A DNA stretch of 64,000 bases from Oscillospiraceae bacterium (GTDB taxonomy: Bacteria > Bacillota > Clostridia > Oscillospirales > Ruminococcaceae): assembly GCA_015067185.1 (NCBI GenBank), contig SVMZ01000001.1:62001-126000 (forward strand), read 5' to 3'. Both the position numbers and the translations under genes were made by a program. Positions 36,101-43,954 of the stretch are shown here, piece by piece. The number at the start of each line of letters is the position of its first letter. Positions within the stretch are counted from its first letter, which is position 1. Under the pieces are notes generated by a model. The model did no database searches, had not been told where the DNA came from, and worked only from the letters and a program-made list of their open reading frames with translations.

Positions 36101-36220
36101 TTGTGGTTTGATGCATTCCAAAGCAATGCCAAACGGTTGGCGGAACAATATACTTCCTATGAATTAAAGAAATATTTTCCAATCTCTGCGCTCCTTCTTG
36201 AAATGATGGAAGAACTGTAA
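33164..36220 (+). CDS. BlaR1-type M56 metalloprotease sensor with large non-penicillin-binding extracellular region
   Basis: A 1018-residue membrane sensor. The N-terminal 310 residues follow BlaR1/MecR1: helices at about 9-28, 36-52, 110-137 and 288-308, with the zinc gluzincin motif HERAH (188-192), EAACDE (229-234) and the RIKSVMNYKKPAFW linker. BlaR1 normally ends in an about 250-residue penicillin-binding domain with SxxK; none is present. Instead about 700 extracytoplasmic residues follow (311-1018), acidic and rich in Tyr, Asp and Thr, with no family I can name, so the ligand is probably not a beta-lactam. Expected to cleave the co-encoded repressor. Closed by a terminator at 36239. 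Confidence 0.85.
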   Translation: MESLFLDIVNISITAGWFILAVMLLRMILKKAPKWIFCALWALVAFRLICPFSIESALSLIPSAQPLSQELFSAPLPSAGSPLSGTPGTFSPAFPSSSAADPGDSASPLQIWLFAAACIWLTGAAILLLYAIVSFLLLKHRLATATLFAPGIKQSEKVESPFVLGFFRPIIYLPYTIAENDLEYVIAHERAHIQRKDHWWKPVGFIILSVYWFHPLVWAAYLLLCRDIEAACDEKVIASTNQDYRRAYSTALLNCSITRRHIAACPIAFGETSVKSRIKSVMNYKKPAFWLILAAVILSLATAICLITVPKEKSPDDPSPLNYKNVITILPDDGTLQVIHYPETDPRKKEEGKILLGVSDCVDFAEYLENSEWKERRAPSDSPASPGSIEFIIEEEYRITVYRQPRIARVSYYDEERWYRTDRKDYDSAVEIAYSPDTLSADTANPTDTTDNIFPFGHIYRVNEVTYESPVYSFSYTVDTAPFFTLTSDHILLAAWDRQIDMSTDSFTQLGAFSKTRLTEENFDDLFLPGKLQSNLFSTTNIIKTIRKNTRQAWRIDVEEDENNVFFYLLLTNDNEVYLSYGYDAADGKATIRWLFRLERIDLLNCTAVSEGVIAHIEPCYYANDFDFEYEVLSVGEFIGSGSLVLSADWEGDILTVGEDYYENNGTGVTVKRDTHKLTRNGYGNFVLLLEHRNPDQEESAVYFIRGNNNIEYVFRITFTPKTTNGESPDDTEATDPLETAVSSAIMAHYDSGEPDGLIYAEGHILLGSESKSDADGQTDTIDEITLYLLVLKRAHAVYDPMKIINGGYGPVAITFIIDSNGQYQLKEYWEPRNGSYYEEDIRNKFPEPLADEVLINHQNYVTELDRLCTANAEAKFNRIAGIDNNTLNLPGDTMLYPTDPSHLSDEYIETHPDEFRAMLGNDEAALRYCFGEFLKGDQKGKKAEIMSEVCEEIMLFANAASSEAVIIDWTDPENVTGQLWFDAFQSNAKRLAEQYTSYELKKYFPISALLLEMMEEL

Positions 36221-36238
36221 CAAAATACCGTACCACTG

Positions 36239-36268
36239 AAACGACAGGCTTTTGTAAACCTGTCGTTT
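36239..36268 (+). terminator. Terminator of the BlaI/M56 operon
   Basis: 10-bp perfect stem AAACGACAGG/CCTGTCGTTT (36239-36248 with 36259-36268) 19 nt after the stop; the T-run is short. Confidence 0.65.
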
Positions 36269-36299
36269 CCTGTTATTGCTTTATTTTCAATATAAAAAG

Positions 36300-36340
36300 A
36301 ACACCGAATCATCCGGAATTTCTCTGAATGATTCGGTGTT
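36300..36340 (-). terminator. Terminator of the M20 dipeptidase gene
   Basis: 13-bp perfect stem AACACCGAATCAT/ATGATTCGGTGTT (36300-36312 with 36328-36340), with CTTTTTAT on the minus-strand 3' side. Confidence 0.85.
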
Positions 36341-36365
36341 TGTTATGATCAGCTTTATAAATCAA

Positions 36366-37625
36366 TTATCCCAGCATCTTAATGACATAGGCCGCAATTG
36401 TCTTGGTGTAGTCAACAAACTTGTCACATTCAATAAACTCGTTGGGCTGGTGGGCGCCACCCTCTTTATCAAAATCGCGTCCCATACCAAAGCCGTAGGC
36501 AAGGTTGCTGCCGTATTTGGAGATAACCGAGAGATCGGAAAGGCAGGAACCGCAAACCAGCAGCTCCTGTCCTGCTGCTTCTCTGGATGCCTCCAGCATC
36601 AGCTTAATATCCTCACTGTCCGGTTCACAGAAAACATAATGGAAAAAGCGGGTATCCGGCTCAAAGCCGTCGCTGATGATTCCCATCGGTGCAAGACGCG
36701 CTGTCAATACCTGTTCCAATGCAGCAAGCTCGGCATAAATTTCATCCTTGCTCTTATCTGTGTAATAGGTGATGTGCATCTCTCCGACACCAAGGTCGTT
36801 TCCCTTGTTGCCTGCCATGATTCCCATATAACGGAAAGCGGTATCGGGAATACAGGTTCCGGCATAAAAGCGGTTTTCTGCCAACTCCTTACGGCGGTTT
36901 TCCGCAAAGCTCTCCAGAATATCCATAACTACCGGAATCGCTCTTGCTGTCAATTTGGCGCTGTCTACCGTCTCTTTGGTATGATAGGTATATTTTATCT
37001 CCTGTCCTCCGGAGCCACAATGCCAGATCTGCCCTTCCTTGCAGTCCATATTGACGATGTGTTTGCAGGGATATTTCAGCACTGCGGCAAGCGCACCATG
37101 AGAGCCGCCATGCTCTTCATCGGAATAAGCTGAAAAAAGCAGATTGGCTTTAGGCTCAAATCCTTCCTCTTTCAGCAGCTTTATAACAAACAGTGCCGCA
37201 GCGAGAGCATATTTGTCATCTCCCGCACCGCGCCCCCATATTTTTCCTTCGCTGATATCGCCGGAAAGCGGCTCTCTGTTCCAATTGGCAGCATCACCGA
37301 TTTCAACGGTATCGGTGTGTCCCATCAGCATCAGAGCATCGGTATCTTCTTTTCCCTTCCATCGCGCTGTCACGTTATATCGGTTCTCCAAATGATGGTT
37401 GGGAATATAATCCGGGTGATCTTCAAATCCTTCAATATCAAGCGGGGAATACAAATCACTCTCCATCCCCAACTCCCGGCAGATATCATATATCTGTTCG
37501 GCCATCGCCTGCTCGTTTCCGCGGTCTCTGAAATTTTCAGAATTGATTTTGATAAAAGAACTGAGCAAATCAAACAATTCTTCTTTTCTTTCATCAATCA
37601 GACTGCAAATACGTTTTATCTCCAT
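36366..37625 (-). CDS. M20-family (Sapep/PepV-like) metallodipeptidase
   Basis: A 419-residue cytosolic dinuclear-zinc peptidase. Zinc ligands are visible in LMGHTDTVEIGD (His, Asp), GRGAGDDKYALAAAL (bridging Asp) and SDEEHGGSHGAL (Glu-Glu), with QPNEFIE near the end for the last His. The central dimerisation/lid domain is present (about 185-300). It trims dipeptides after peptide uptake. ATG 37625 selected; the ORF's upstream TTG contains the GGGAGGG ribosome binding site itself. Stands alone. Confidence 0.88.
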   Translation of the reverse strand: MEIKRICSLIDERKEELFDLLSSFIKINSENFRDRGNEQAMAEQIYDICRELGMESDLYSPLDIEGFEDHPDYIPNHHLENRYNVTARWKGKEDTDALMLMGHTDTVEIGDAANWNREPLSGDISEGKIWGRGAGDDKYALAAALFVIKLLKEEGFEPKANLLFSAYSDEEHGGSHGALAAVLKYPCKHIVNMDCKEGQIWHCGSGGQEIKYTYHTKETVDSAKLTARAIPVVMDILESFAENRRKELAENRFYAGTCIPDTAFRYMGIMAGNKGNDLGVGEMHITYYTDKSKDEIYAELAALEQVLTARLAPMGIISDGFEPDTRFFHYVFCEPDSEDIKLMLEASREAAGQELLVCGSCLSDLSVISKYGSNLAYGFGMGRDFDKEGGAHQPNEFIECDKFVDYTKTIAAYVIKMLG

Positions 37626-37775
37626 AAAACTCCCTCCCAATATAAAAACTCCAAAGAATCCTTTCTTTGTTTTAATATATCATATTCCCATTGTCATTGT
37701 CTATAATTATTTTTATCTTAGACAACACAGCGTACAAAATCATTTTAAAACGGAATTTTTCCTTTGTTTCCACCA

Positions 37776-37817
37776 TAAGAAAGAGGACAGGAATACTCAC
37801 GCTCTTCCTGTCCTCTT
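37776..37817 (-). terminator. Hairpin terminator downstream of the 27-codon ORF
   Basis: 13-bp perfect stem AAGAGGACAGGAA/TTCCTGTCCTCTT (37781-37793 with 37805-37817). On the minus strand it is followed by TCTTATGG, so the U-run is poor; orientation is inferred from the ORF upstream. Confidence 0.6.
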
Positions 37818-37907
37818 CTGCTTTCATCTCAATAATTCATCCTGAGCTATCCTACATCCCTTTCATAAAACATAAACGCGCTTTTTATAAATTTCTCTAC
37901 CCTAAGC

Positions 37908-37991
37908 TTATTCCTTGCTGGATCCGGTATCTTTCACAAGTTCATACATCATCATTGCCGGCAGTACCATAACAAACAGAACAGTCCACAT
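37908..37991 (-). CDS. Small membrane protein, 27 residues, unknown
   Basis: Reading frame MWTVLFVMVLPAMMMYEL followed by VKDTGSSKE and a stop. One hydrophobic helix (residues 2-18) with a short charged tail, preceded by GGAGG nine nt upstream and followed about 90 nt later by a strong hairpin. Size and layout resemble accessory or regulatory micro-membrane proteins. No known family can be claimed; it could be chance, but the ribosome binding site and terminator argue for a gene. Confidence 0.5.
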   Translation of the reverse strand: MWTVLFVMVLPAMMMYELVKDTGSSKE

Positions 37992-38319
37992 AAATCATTT
38001 CCTCCAACTTTCGCTGCATCAGATTTTATTGCAGCTTTTTCTCTGTTGAATTCATTTTATCATGTTCACTGTCCCATAAAACGGACGCTGCTTTGACACG
38101 TTCCCCGTCAGGAAGATATTTTTGCAGACAACTGTTATCCTGCATAAGCACAACGGACTTTCTGCGTGTTTTATCTTTTATCTTGCCTTAATACTGATTA
38201 TAAAACAAGGAACCTGCTGCATCTGTTGCGCAACAGTTTCCCCGGATCACGATATTATATTGAAAACCATCATCTTTTCTTTGAAATATGTTTATAATTG
38301 TTGACAATGATAATACTAT
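37992..38319. other. Region without recognised gene between the small ORF and the IS remnant
   Basis: AT-rich, with only short random frames. It could be further decayed mobile-element sequence but nothing beyond the segment noted separately can be aligned by eye. Confidence 0.4.
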
Positions 38320-38501
38320 TACTATATGGTATTTGCAATTCCACTTTATATGCGCTAAACTATTTGTGGCATTATTTTGTTCTCTCTTTTTAATGTCCTC
38401 CTCATATGTTTGTTGCTGTAACTGGCAGGGTACAACTCTATCTTACCATATTAGGAGTTTTTGCTATAAGCTTTTCTGAACCACACGACTATCGTGTGGT
38501 T
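38320..38501 (-). mobile_element. Degenerate IS200/IS605-family TnpA remnant with end hairpin
   Basis: On the minus strand 38372 to 38320 read NSLAHIKWNCKYHIV, the exact start of IS200/IS605 Y1 transposases, which begin H-T-x-W-x-C-K-Y-H-I-V. The ATG at 38372 is out of frame with this segment (about one base missing after the start), and similarity is lost after HIV, so only about 18 codons survive. About 105 nt upstream a stem AACCACACGA/TCGTGTGGTT (38479-38488 with 38492-38501) sits where IS200 elements have their subterminal TnpA-recognition hairpin. No catalytic Tyr or HUH motif remains, so it is dead. Confidence 0.6.
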
Positions 38502-38515
38502 TTCTATATACAAAC

Positions 38516-38543
38516 AAAAAGGACACCTTTTGGTGTCCTTTTT
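38516..38543 (-). terminator. Terminator of tRNA-Gln
   Basis: AAAAAGGACACC-TTTT-GGTGTCCTTTTT, 12-bp perfect stem and T-run, 4 nt after the CCA end on the minus strand. Confidence 0.9.
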
Positions 38544-38547
38544 GTTT

Positions 38548-38624
38548 TGGCAGCGGCACTAGGATTCGAACCTAGGTGATGACGGAGTCAGAGTCCGTTG
38601 CCTTACCGCTTGGCGATGCCGCTA
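38548..38624 (-). tRNA. tRNA-Gln, anticodon CUG
   Basis: The minus strand folds as a tRNA: acceptor TAGCGGC/GCCGCTG (first pair T-G), anticodon stem ACGGA/TCCGT around the loop CTCTGAC with anticodon CTG, T-arm CTAGG-TTCGAAT-CCTAG, and encoded 3' CCA (38550-38548). It decodes CAG. Confidence 0.95.
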
Positions 38625-38661
38625 TCTGCTTTTTTAGGGGTTGTCTCTGACAACGTTATAT

Positions 38662-38690
38662 ATTATAATACACGGGTTTCGATTTGTCAA
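38662..38690 (-). promoter_or_regulatory. Consensus promoter of tRNA-Gln
   Basis: TTGACA (38690-38685), 17-nt spacer, TATAAT (38667-38662) on the minus strand, about 38 nt before the tRNA 5' end. Confidence 0.92.
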
Positions 38691-38795
38691 CACTTTTTTG
38701 AAATTTTTTTTGATTTTTTTCAAACCTACTTATTTACAGGATGCTATCTTCATTTTCCTTCCTTTTCACTTTTCAATCCCACCTTCTGGAATTTC

Positions 38796-38824
38796 TTGCT
38801 TTTTCTTTAGAATGATGCTATAAT
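38796..38824 (+). promoter_or_regulatory. Promoter of cdd
   Basis: TTGCTT (38796-38801), 17-nt spacer, TATAAT (38819-38824), 37 nt before the GTG start. Confidence 0.65.
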
Positions 38825-38860
38825 AAATTCACTTTATACGAGATACAAGGAGGTCATCCC

Positions 38861-39256
38861 GTGCAGACGATTTCTGAATCTACAAAAGAAGCTCTTGCCG
38901 AAGCCGCTCGCTCTGCTATGAAATTTGCATACGTTCCCTATTCTCATTTTCAGGTCGGAGCAGCACTTCTCGGCAGATCCGGACGGATCTACTCCGGCTG
39001 CAATATAGAGAACTCCTCTTACGGTGCAACTAACTGTGCAGAGCGTACTGCCCTGTTCAAAGCTGTATCAGAGGGAGAGCGGGAATTTGATGCCATTGCC
39101 ATTGTTTCAAGTGCCGGCACAGCTACTCCCCCATGCGGTATCTGCCGTCAGGTTCTTTCGGAATTTGCTCCTGCTCTGCCTGTTCTGTTGGTATGTGAAG
39201 ATAAAATTATCGAAACCTCACTGGATAAGATATTCGGTATGCCTTTTGAACTGTGA
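38861..39256 (+). CDS. cdd: Cytidine deaminase
   Basis: A 131-residue homotetrameric-type deaminase turning cytidine and deoxycytidine to uridine forms. Zinc and catalytic residues: NCAERTALFKAV (Cys, catalytic Glu) and PPCGICRQVLSEF (two Cys), plus SGCNIENSSYGATNCAER. GTG start behind AAGGAGGT. Feeds the uracil salvage route that includes upp elsewhere in the window. Confidence 0.96.
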   Translation: MQTISESTKEALAEAARSAMKFAYVPYSHFQVGAALLGRSGRIYSGCNIENSSYGATNCAERTALFKAVSEGEREFDAIAIVSSAGTATPPCGICRQVLSEFAPALPVLLVCEDKIIETSLDKIFGMPFEL

Positions 39257-39341
39257 ACAGATCTTTTCCTGCATATCCTGTTTGTTATCTCATTAATTTT
39301 AACCTTATCAATTGTTATCTATAAAAAGGAGAAGTTAAATC

Positions 39342-40781
39342 ATGGAAAATACCATTATTATCCCTACCCCCAAAAAAGCAACATTACTTTCCGACGATAC
39401 TGCACGTCTCTCTCCCTCGCTCTGTACAAAACAGACCGACTGGAAAGAACAGATCGATGTATTCAAAAGCTATTTTTACAGAAAACATGAGTTTGAACTT
39501 CAAAACGGAGACAGTATTGAATTGGTATATGACGCTGCTGTCTGCGAAAAAGGATATACGCTTGATTGCAGTGACAGAATGATTATCTCTGCCTCATCCA
39601 AAGAGGGGATCCTCTATGGCATTGCCACAGCCCTGCAGCTGCTGCAGGCAGAAGAGGACGGCACACTTACTGCTCCTCAGATTCACATCGAGGACTGGCC
39701 CGATAAGGAATACCGCGGTCTTATGGTCAGCCTTGCCGATGGATTCCACACTCTTGAGCAGTTGAAAAAAACACTTGACGTCTGTTTCTTCTTCAAGGTC
39801 AAATACGCCCAGCTGCACTTTATCGATAACAACCTTTATACGCTTCCCTCCAAAGTACTGCCCGATATCTCAACCAAAGGAAAATGCTACACTTTTGAAG
39901 AGATTGCCGAACTCAACCGCTATGCCAAGGAACGCGGTATTGTCATTGTCCCCGAATTTGAAACTCCTGGGCACGCAGCCTCCATGATCCGTGCCTATCC
40001 CGAAATATTTGCCAACCACATTGAGGGCGAAGGCGTCTCTATCGTTGCTGAGAACGGAAATATCCTGGATGATGGTACAATTATCTGCGCCGGAAGTCCA
40101 AAAGCTTTTGAAGCCGTTACCTCCCTTCTGACAGAGATTGCCGAGATGTTCCCGGATTCCCCCTATATTCACATCGGCGGCGATGAAGCTACCATTGCCG
40201 CATGGAACCAGTGCAGCACCTGTCTTGAATATATGCGTGAGCACGGTATCGAAGATGAATATGAGCTTTACAGCGAGTTTGTCGGCCGTGTTGCCCAGCA
40301 TGTCTTTGATATTGGCCGTACCCCTATCGTTTGGGAAGGTTTTCCCAAAAAAGGTGTGCAGTATATTCCTCAAAAGACCATTGTTATTGCCTGGGAATCT
40401 CACTATCATCTGGTTCAGGATCTGTTGGAAGAGGGATTTGAAGTCATCAACTGCACCTGGCAGCCGCTCTACATTGTCAACAGCACCATTCAGCGCTGGA
40501 CTCCAAAAGATATTATGGCATGGAATGTCTACAACTGGCAGCATTGGTGGCCGAACTCTGAAGCTTATCTCAATCCTATCACTGTGGCTCCCACCGATCA
40601 GGTTATGGGCGCTCAGCTCTGTTCCTGGTGCTACAGCTATGCCCAGGAGATCTTCCTGATCATAGAAAACCTTGCCGCCATGTCTGAACGTGTATGGAAT
40701 GTCCGCCGTGTATGCGATGATAAAACTTTCCTGAAAAAACATACCAAACAGGTTGCAAATATTCTTCGTATTATTGATTGA
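39342..40781 (+). CDS. Beta-N-acetylhexosaminidase, GH20
   Basis: A 479-residue intracellular GH20 enzyme removing terminal GlcNAc or GalNAc. Small N-terminal alpha/beta domain (about 1-120) followed by the barrel (RGLMVSLADGFHTLEQLKK, VIVPEFETPGHAASM) and the substrate-assisted catalytic pair Asp281-Glu282 in HIGGDEAT. Aromatic pocket residues NWQHWWPNSE lie near the end. No signal peptide. Likely acts on imported chitobiose, mucin or host-glycan fragments; AAGGAG precedes ATG 39342. Confidence 0.93.
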   Translation: MENTIIIPTPKKATLLSDDTARLSPSLCTKQTDWKEQIDVFKSYFYRKHEFELQNGDSIELVYDAAVCEKGYTLDCSDRMIISASSKEGILYGIATALQLLQAEEDGTLTAPQIHIEDWPDKEYRGLMVSLADGFHTLEQLKKTLDVCFFFKVKYAQLHFIDNNLYTLPSKVLPDISTKGKCYTFEEIAELNRYAKERGIVIVPEFETPGHAASMIRAYPEIFANHIEGEGVSIVAENGNILDDGTIICAGSPKAFEAVTSLLTEIAEMFPDSPYIHIGGDEATIAAWNQCSTCLEYMREHGIEDEYELYSEFVGRVAQHVFDIGRTPIVWEGFPKKGVQYIPQKTIVIAWESHYHLVQDLLEEGFEVINCTWQPLYIVNSTIQRWTPKDIMAWNVYNWQHWWPNSEAYLNPITVAPTDQVMGAQLCSWCYSYAQEIFLIIENLAAMSERVWNVRRVCDDKTFLKKHTKQVANILRIID

Positions 40782-40866
40782 TTGTCCCTTATTCTCCCAT
40801 TTTTCAACTAAATAAATTGTTCATTTCAAAAAAAGTAAACAATTTGGAAATAAATCCCCTGAATAA

Positions 40867-40895
40867 TTGACAACGACTATACTTCCAGATATAAT
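40867..40895 (+). promoter_or_regulatory. Consensus promoter of the TAXI-TRAP genes
   Basis: TTGACA (40867-40872), 17-nt spacer, TATAAT (40890-40895). Perfect in both boxes; about 50 nt before the start codon. Confidence 0.92.
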
Positions 40896-40943
40896 ATAGT
40901 CTAATTATAATACTTCGCATTTATTTAGAAAGGAATCAAGGCT

Positions 40944-41897
40944 ATGAAAAAGATTGTATGCGTTTTACTCGCCGTTATGCTGTCCATGATGATCTTCACA
41001 GCTTGCGGCAACACCACTATGACTATGGGTACCGGCGGTACCGGCGGTACATACTACGGTTACGGCGGCATCCTCGGCAATCAGATTAAAACTTCCTCCG
41101 GCATTACTGTTAACGTAGTTTCCACCGACGGTTCCAAGGCTAACATCCTCGGTATCGATGCCGGAAACTATCAGCTCGCTACCGTTCAATCTGATGTTAT
41201 CGGTCACGCTATAAACGGTGCTGTTAGTTTCTCAACTGAAGGACCCGTTGATTCTTTCCGTGTTATTGGCGCTCTCTATGAAGAACCCGTTCAGATTGTA
41301 ACAATGAACCCCGAAATTAAGAGCGTTGCTGATCTTGTAGGCAAGAAAGTTTCTATCGGCGCTTCTGGCTCTGGTGTTTATTTCAATGCAATTGACGTCC
41401 TTGCAGCAGCAGGTCTCACCGAAAACGATATTATCCCCCAGTATCAATCCTTTAATGACTCTACCGATGCTCTTAAGGATGGCAAAATCGATGCTGCTTT
41501 CATTGTAGCTGGCCCTCCCACCCCTGCTGTTTCCGAGCTTTTCGCAACCAATAAAGCATATCTAATTCCTGTTGATGGCGAAATTGGTGAAAAACTGATG
41601 ACAGAGTATGCTCATTACACAGAGTTTGTTATCCCTGCCGGCACATACGATGGTTTGGAAGAAGATATCCATACTGTTACCGTTAAAGCAACTCTTATCG
41701 TAAGCGCATCTGCTTCCGAAGATGATGTTTATAATATCACCAAGGCTATCTTTGATAATGTCGATGCTATCACAGCCGCACATGCAAAGGGTGCTGAGCT
41801 TTCCCTCGAGAATGCCACAACGGGCATGGTTGCTCCTTTCCACAAGGGCGCTGCCAAGTATTTTGCAGAAAAAGGCATCACAGTTGAATCCAAATAA
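40944..41897 (+). CDS. TAXI-type TRAP transporter solute-binding lipoprotein
   Basis: A 317-residue extracellular lipoprotein: lipobox ending at Cys21 (FTAC), a Gly-rich start (TGGTGGTYYGYGGIL) where TAXI proteins bind carboxylate-type ligands, and TVQSDVIGHAINGAV, VGKKVSIGASGSGVYFNAIDVL. TAXI proteins deliver dicarboxylates, glutamate/glutamine or similar acids to a fused DctQM permease, using a sodium gradient. The ligand here is unknown. Followed by its permease after a hairpin. Confidence 0.92.
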   Translation: MKKIVCVLLAVMLSMMIFTACGNTTMTMGTGGTGGTYYGYGGILGNQIKTSSGITVNVVSTDGSKANILGIDAGNYQLATVQSDVIGHAINGAVSFSTEGPVDSFRVIGALYEEPVQIVTMNPEIKSVADLVGKKVSIGASGSGVYFNAIDVLAAAGLTENDIIPQYQSFNDSTDALKDGKIDAAFIVAGPPTPAVSELFATNKAYLIPVDGEIGEKLMTEYAHYTEFVIPAGTYDGLEEDIHTVTVKATLIVSASASEDDVYNITKAIFDNVDAITAAHAKGAELSLENATTGMVAPFHKGAAKYFAEKGITVESK

Positions 41898-41913
41898 TTG
41901 ATTTGTGTTTTTC

Positions 41914-41945
41914 AATTGGCTGCAGCCGAATCCCTGCAGCCAATT
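41914..41945 (+). terminator. Intergenic hairpin between TAXI binding protein and permease
   Basis: 12-bp perfect stem AATTGGCTGCAG/CTGCAGCCAATT (41914-41925 with 41934-41945), no strong T-run. Acts as a partial terminator or 3' mRNA protector, which would give more binding protein than permease. Confidence 0.6.
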
Positions 41946-41972
41946 CTTGTTTAAAATCAAAGGAGTGTTCCT

Positions 41973-43928
41973 ATGGGTCTTTTAAAGAAAAAAACTGCCC
42001 CGGAAATTCAGGCACAGGAACCAATGGATATTGATGCGGTCATGAAAAAATATGACCGCGAGTCCAATACCCGTGTGTGGGTAGGAGCTCCCAAATGGGT
42101 CGTTACCTGCATTCTGGCTACCTTTTCCATCTTTTGTATTTATGTTACACTGTTTGCCACATGGCTGGATGAGATCCGTCTCACCTCCTTCATGGCATTC
42201 ATCATTTTTATTGGCTACCTTGTGTTTCCTGCTAAAAAGGGTATGCAGAAAGCAAATTATATGCCTTGGTACGATATTATCATTATGCTGGCCGGTACAG
42301 GCTCCTTCCTGTATTACTGCATCAATGCAAAAGAGATCGTAGAGCGCTACAAAATCGATAACTTTGAGATGATCATCGGTATTGTGGGTATCCTCTGCCT
42401 GGCTGAACTCTGCCGCCGCAGTGTTGGTATTCCCATTCTGATTGTTGCCGGCGTTCTGTTGGTATATGCTTTAATTTTTGGTTCCACCAACCCCAGTGTT
42501 CTGGCACGCGTTATGGAAAATGTTCGTGTGCTCTTCTATTCTAAGGAAGGTATTCTCTCTACCCCGATTAATGTCTGCTCCAAATACATCGTAATGTTCA
42601 TCATCTTCGGTGCATTTCTGGAGCGTACCGGTATCGCAGATTTCTTTATCAAGATTGCTAATGCTCTTGTTGGACGCTTCTCCGGCGGACCTGCAAAGGT
42701 TGCAGTTGTTGCTTCCGCTCTTGAAGGTATGGTTTCTGGTTCCTCCGTTGCCAACACTGTTGGTTCCGGTGCTGTAACCATTCCTCTAATGAAGCGCACC
42801 GGCTATAAACCGGAATTTGCCGCAGCAGCTGAAGCTTCTGCTTCCACAGGTGGACAGATCATGCCTCCGATCATGGGTGCAGCCGCCTTCTTAATGGCCG
42901 AAACCGTTGGTGTTCCCTACTCCAATATCGTTGTAAGAGCCATTTTGCCCGCTGTTCTCTATTTCGCAGGTGTGTTTATTACCGTTCATCTGGAAGCTAA
43001 AAAAGAAGGACTCAAAGGTCTCAGCAAAAAAGAGCTTCCCCGTCTGAAGCCCCTTCTCAAACAGACTTATCTGCTTCTCCCCTTGATTCTCCTTATCTAC
43101 CTTGTAGGCACCAGCACCCGTTCCATTGCTTACGCAGCAGCCATTGCCATTGTTGTAGCCATCGTTGTAAGTCTGTTCAATAAAGAACATCGCATCACTC
43201 CCAAGCGTCTGCTTGAAGCGCTTGCTGCGGGCGGACAGGGTATGATCACCGTTGCTGCAGCCTGTGGTGTTGCAGGTATTATTGCAGGTATTATCGGTGT
43301 TACCGGTCTTGCCTATATGCTGTTCAACGGTATTGTTGCACTGGCAGGAAATCAGGTTATCATTGCTCTGGTTCTTACCATGCTCTGCTGCATTGTTCTG
43401 GGCATGGGTGTTCCTACAACCGCTAACTACTGCATTATGGCAGCCACCTGCGCACCTATTCTGGTACAGATGGGTGTCCCGATGATTGCAGCCCACTTCT
43501 TTGTTTTCTATTTCGGTATTGTGGCAGACCTCACACCTCCGGTTGCTTTGGCTGCTTATGCCGGCGCGGCTATCGCCCAGGCAAATCCGATGAAAACAGC
43601 TATCACCTCCACTAAACTGGCAATCGGTGCATTTATCGTTCCCTATGTTTTTGCCCTCAACCCGGCAATGCTGTTTATAGATACCTCTGTAGGTGAAGTT
43701 ATTCTTATCTGCATCAGCTCTTTGATCGGTATGTTCGGTGTCGCCGCTTCTCTGGAAGGATATCTCTTCCGTAATATGCGCTGGTATGAGCGTGTATTGA
43801 GTGCCGCAGGCGGTCTGTTGCTGATCTACCCCGGCCTTGTTACCGATGTTATTGGTTTTGTGTTGGTTGCTCTTGTTGTTGCCCTCCAGTTTATTGGTCG
43901 CAAAAATAACACTGCTGCCGTTGCATAA
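41973..43928 (+). CDS. TRAP transporter permease, fused DctQ-DctM type
   Basis: A 651-residue polytopic protein joining the small (about residues 40-190) and large (about 190-600) TRAP membrane subunits. Typical: FIIFGAFLERTGIADFFIKIANALVGRFSGGPAKVAVVASALEGM, NTVGSGAVTIPLMKRTGYKPEFAAAAEASASTGGQIMPPIMGAAAFLMAE and LTPPVALAAYAGAAIA. Works with the lipoprotein encoded just upstream; sodium-driven uptake. The C-terminus has extra helices (YPGLVTDVIGFVLVALVVALQ) found in such fusions. Confidence 0.94.
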   Translation: MGLLKKKTAPEIQAQEPMDIDAVMKKYDRESNTRVWVGAPKWVVTCILATFSIFCIYVTLFATWLDEIRLTSFMAFIIFIGYLVFPAKKGMQKANYMPWYDIIIMLAGTGSFLYYCINAKEIVERYKIDNFEMIIGIVGILCLAELCRRSVGIPILIVAGVLLVYALIFGSTNPSVLARVMENVRVLFYSKEGILSTPINVCSKYIVMFIIFGAFLERTGIADFFIKIANALVGRFSGGPAKVAVVASALEGMVSGSSVANTVGSGAVTIPLMKRTGYKPEFAAAAEASASTGGQIMPPIMGAAAFLMAETVGVPYSNIVVRAILPAVLYFAGVFITVHLEAKKEGLKGLSKKELPRLKPLLKQTYLLLPLILLIYLVGTSTRSIAYAAAIAIVVAIVVSLFNKEHRITPKRLLEALAAGGQGMITVAAACGVAGIIAGIIGVTGLAYMLFNGIVALAGNQVIIALVLTMLCCIVLGMGVPTTANYCIMAATCAPILVQMGVPMIAAHFFVFYFGIVADLTPPVALAAYAGAAIAQANPMKTAITSTKLAIGAFIVPYVFALNPAMLFIDTSVGEVILICISSLIGMFGVAASLEGYLFRNMRWYERVLSAAGGLLLIYPGLVTDVIGFVLVALVVALQFIGRKNNTAAVA

Positions 43929-43954
43929 TCCCAAAGTATCAGATAAACATTTTC

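Noticed and set aside
38122-38304. Plus-strand frame containing PDHDII that recalls the PDHIHML motif of IS200 transposases.
   Set aside because: It lies on the strand opposite the real TnpA remnant and nothing around it fits; chance.
38301-38505. A possible small plus-strand RNA: TTGACA at 38301, weak -10, and a hairpin with TTTT at 38479-38505.
   Set aside because: The -10 (TATATG) is weak and the hairpin is better explained as an IS200 end; kept only as an alternative.
42891-43934. Long His/Asn/Cys-rich minus-strand frame opposite the TRAP permease.
   Set aside because: Composition is what one gets from the complement of hydrophobic codons; shadow of the permease.
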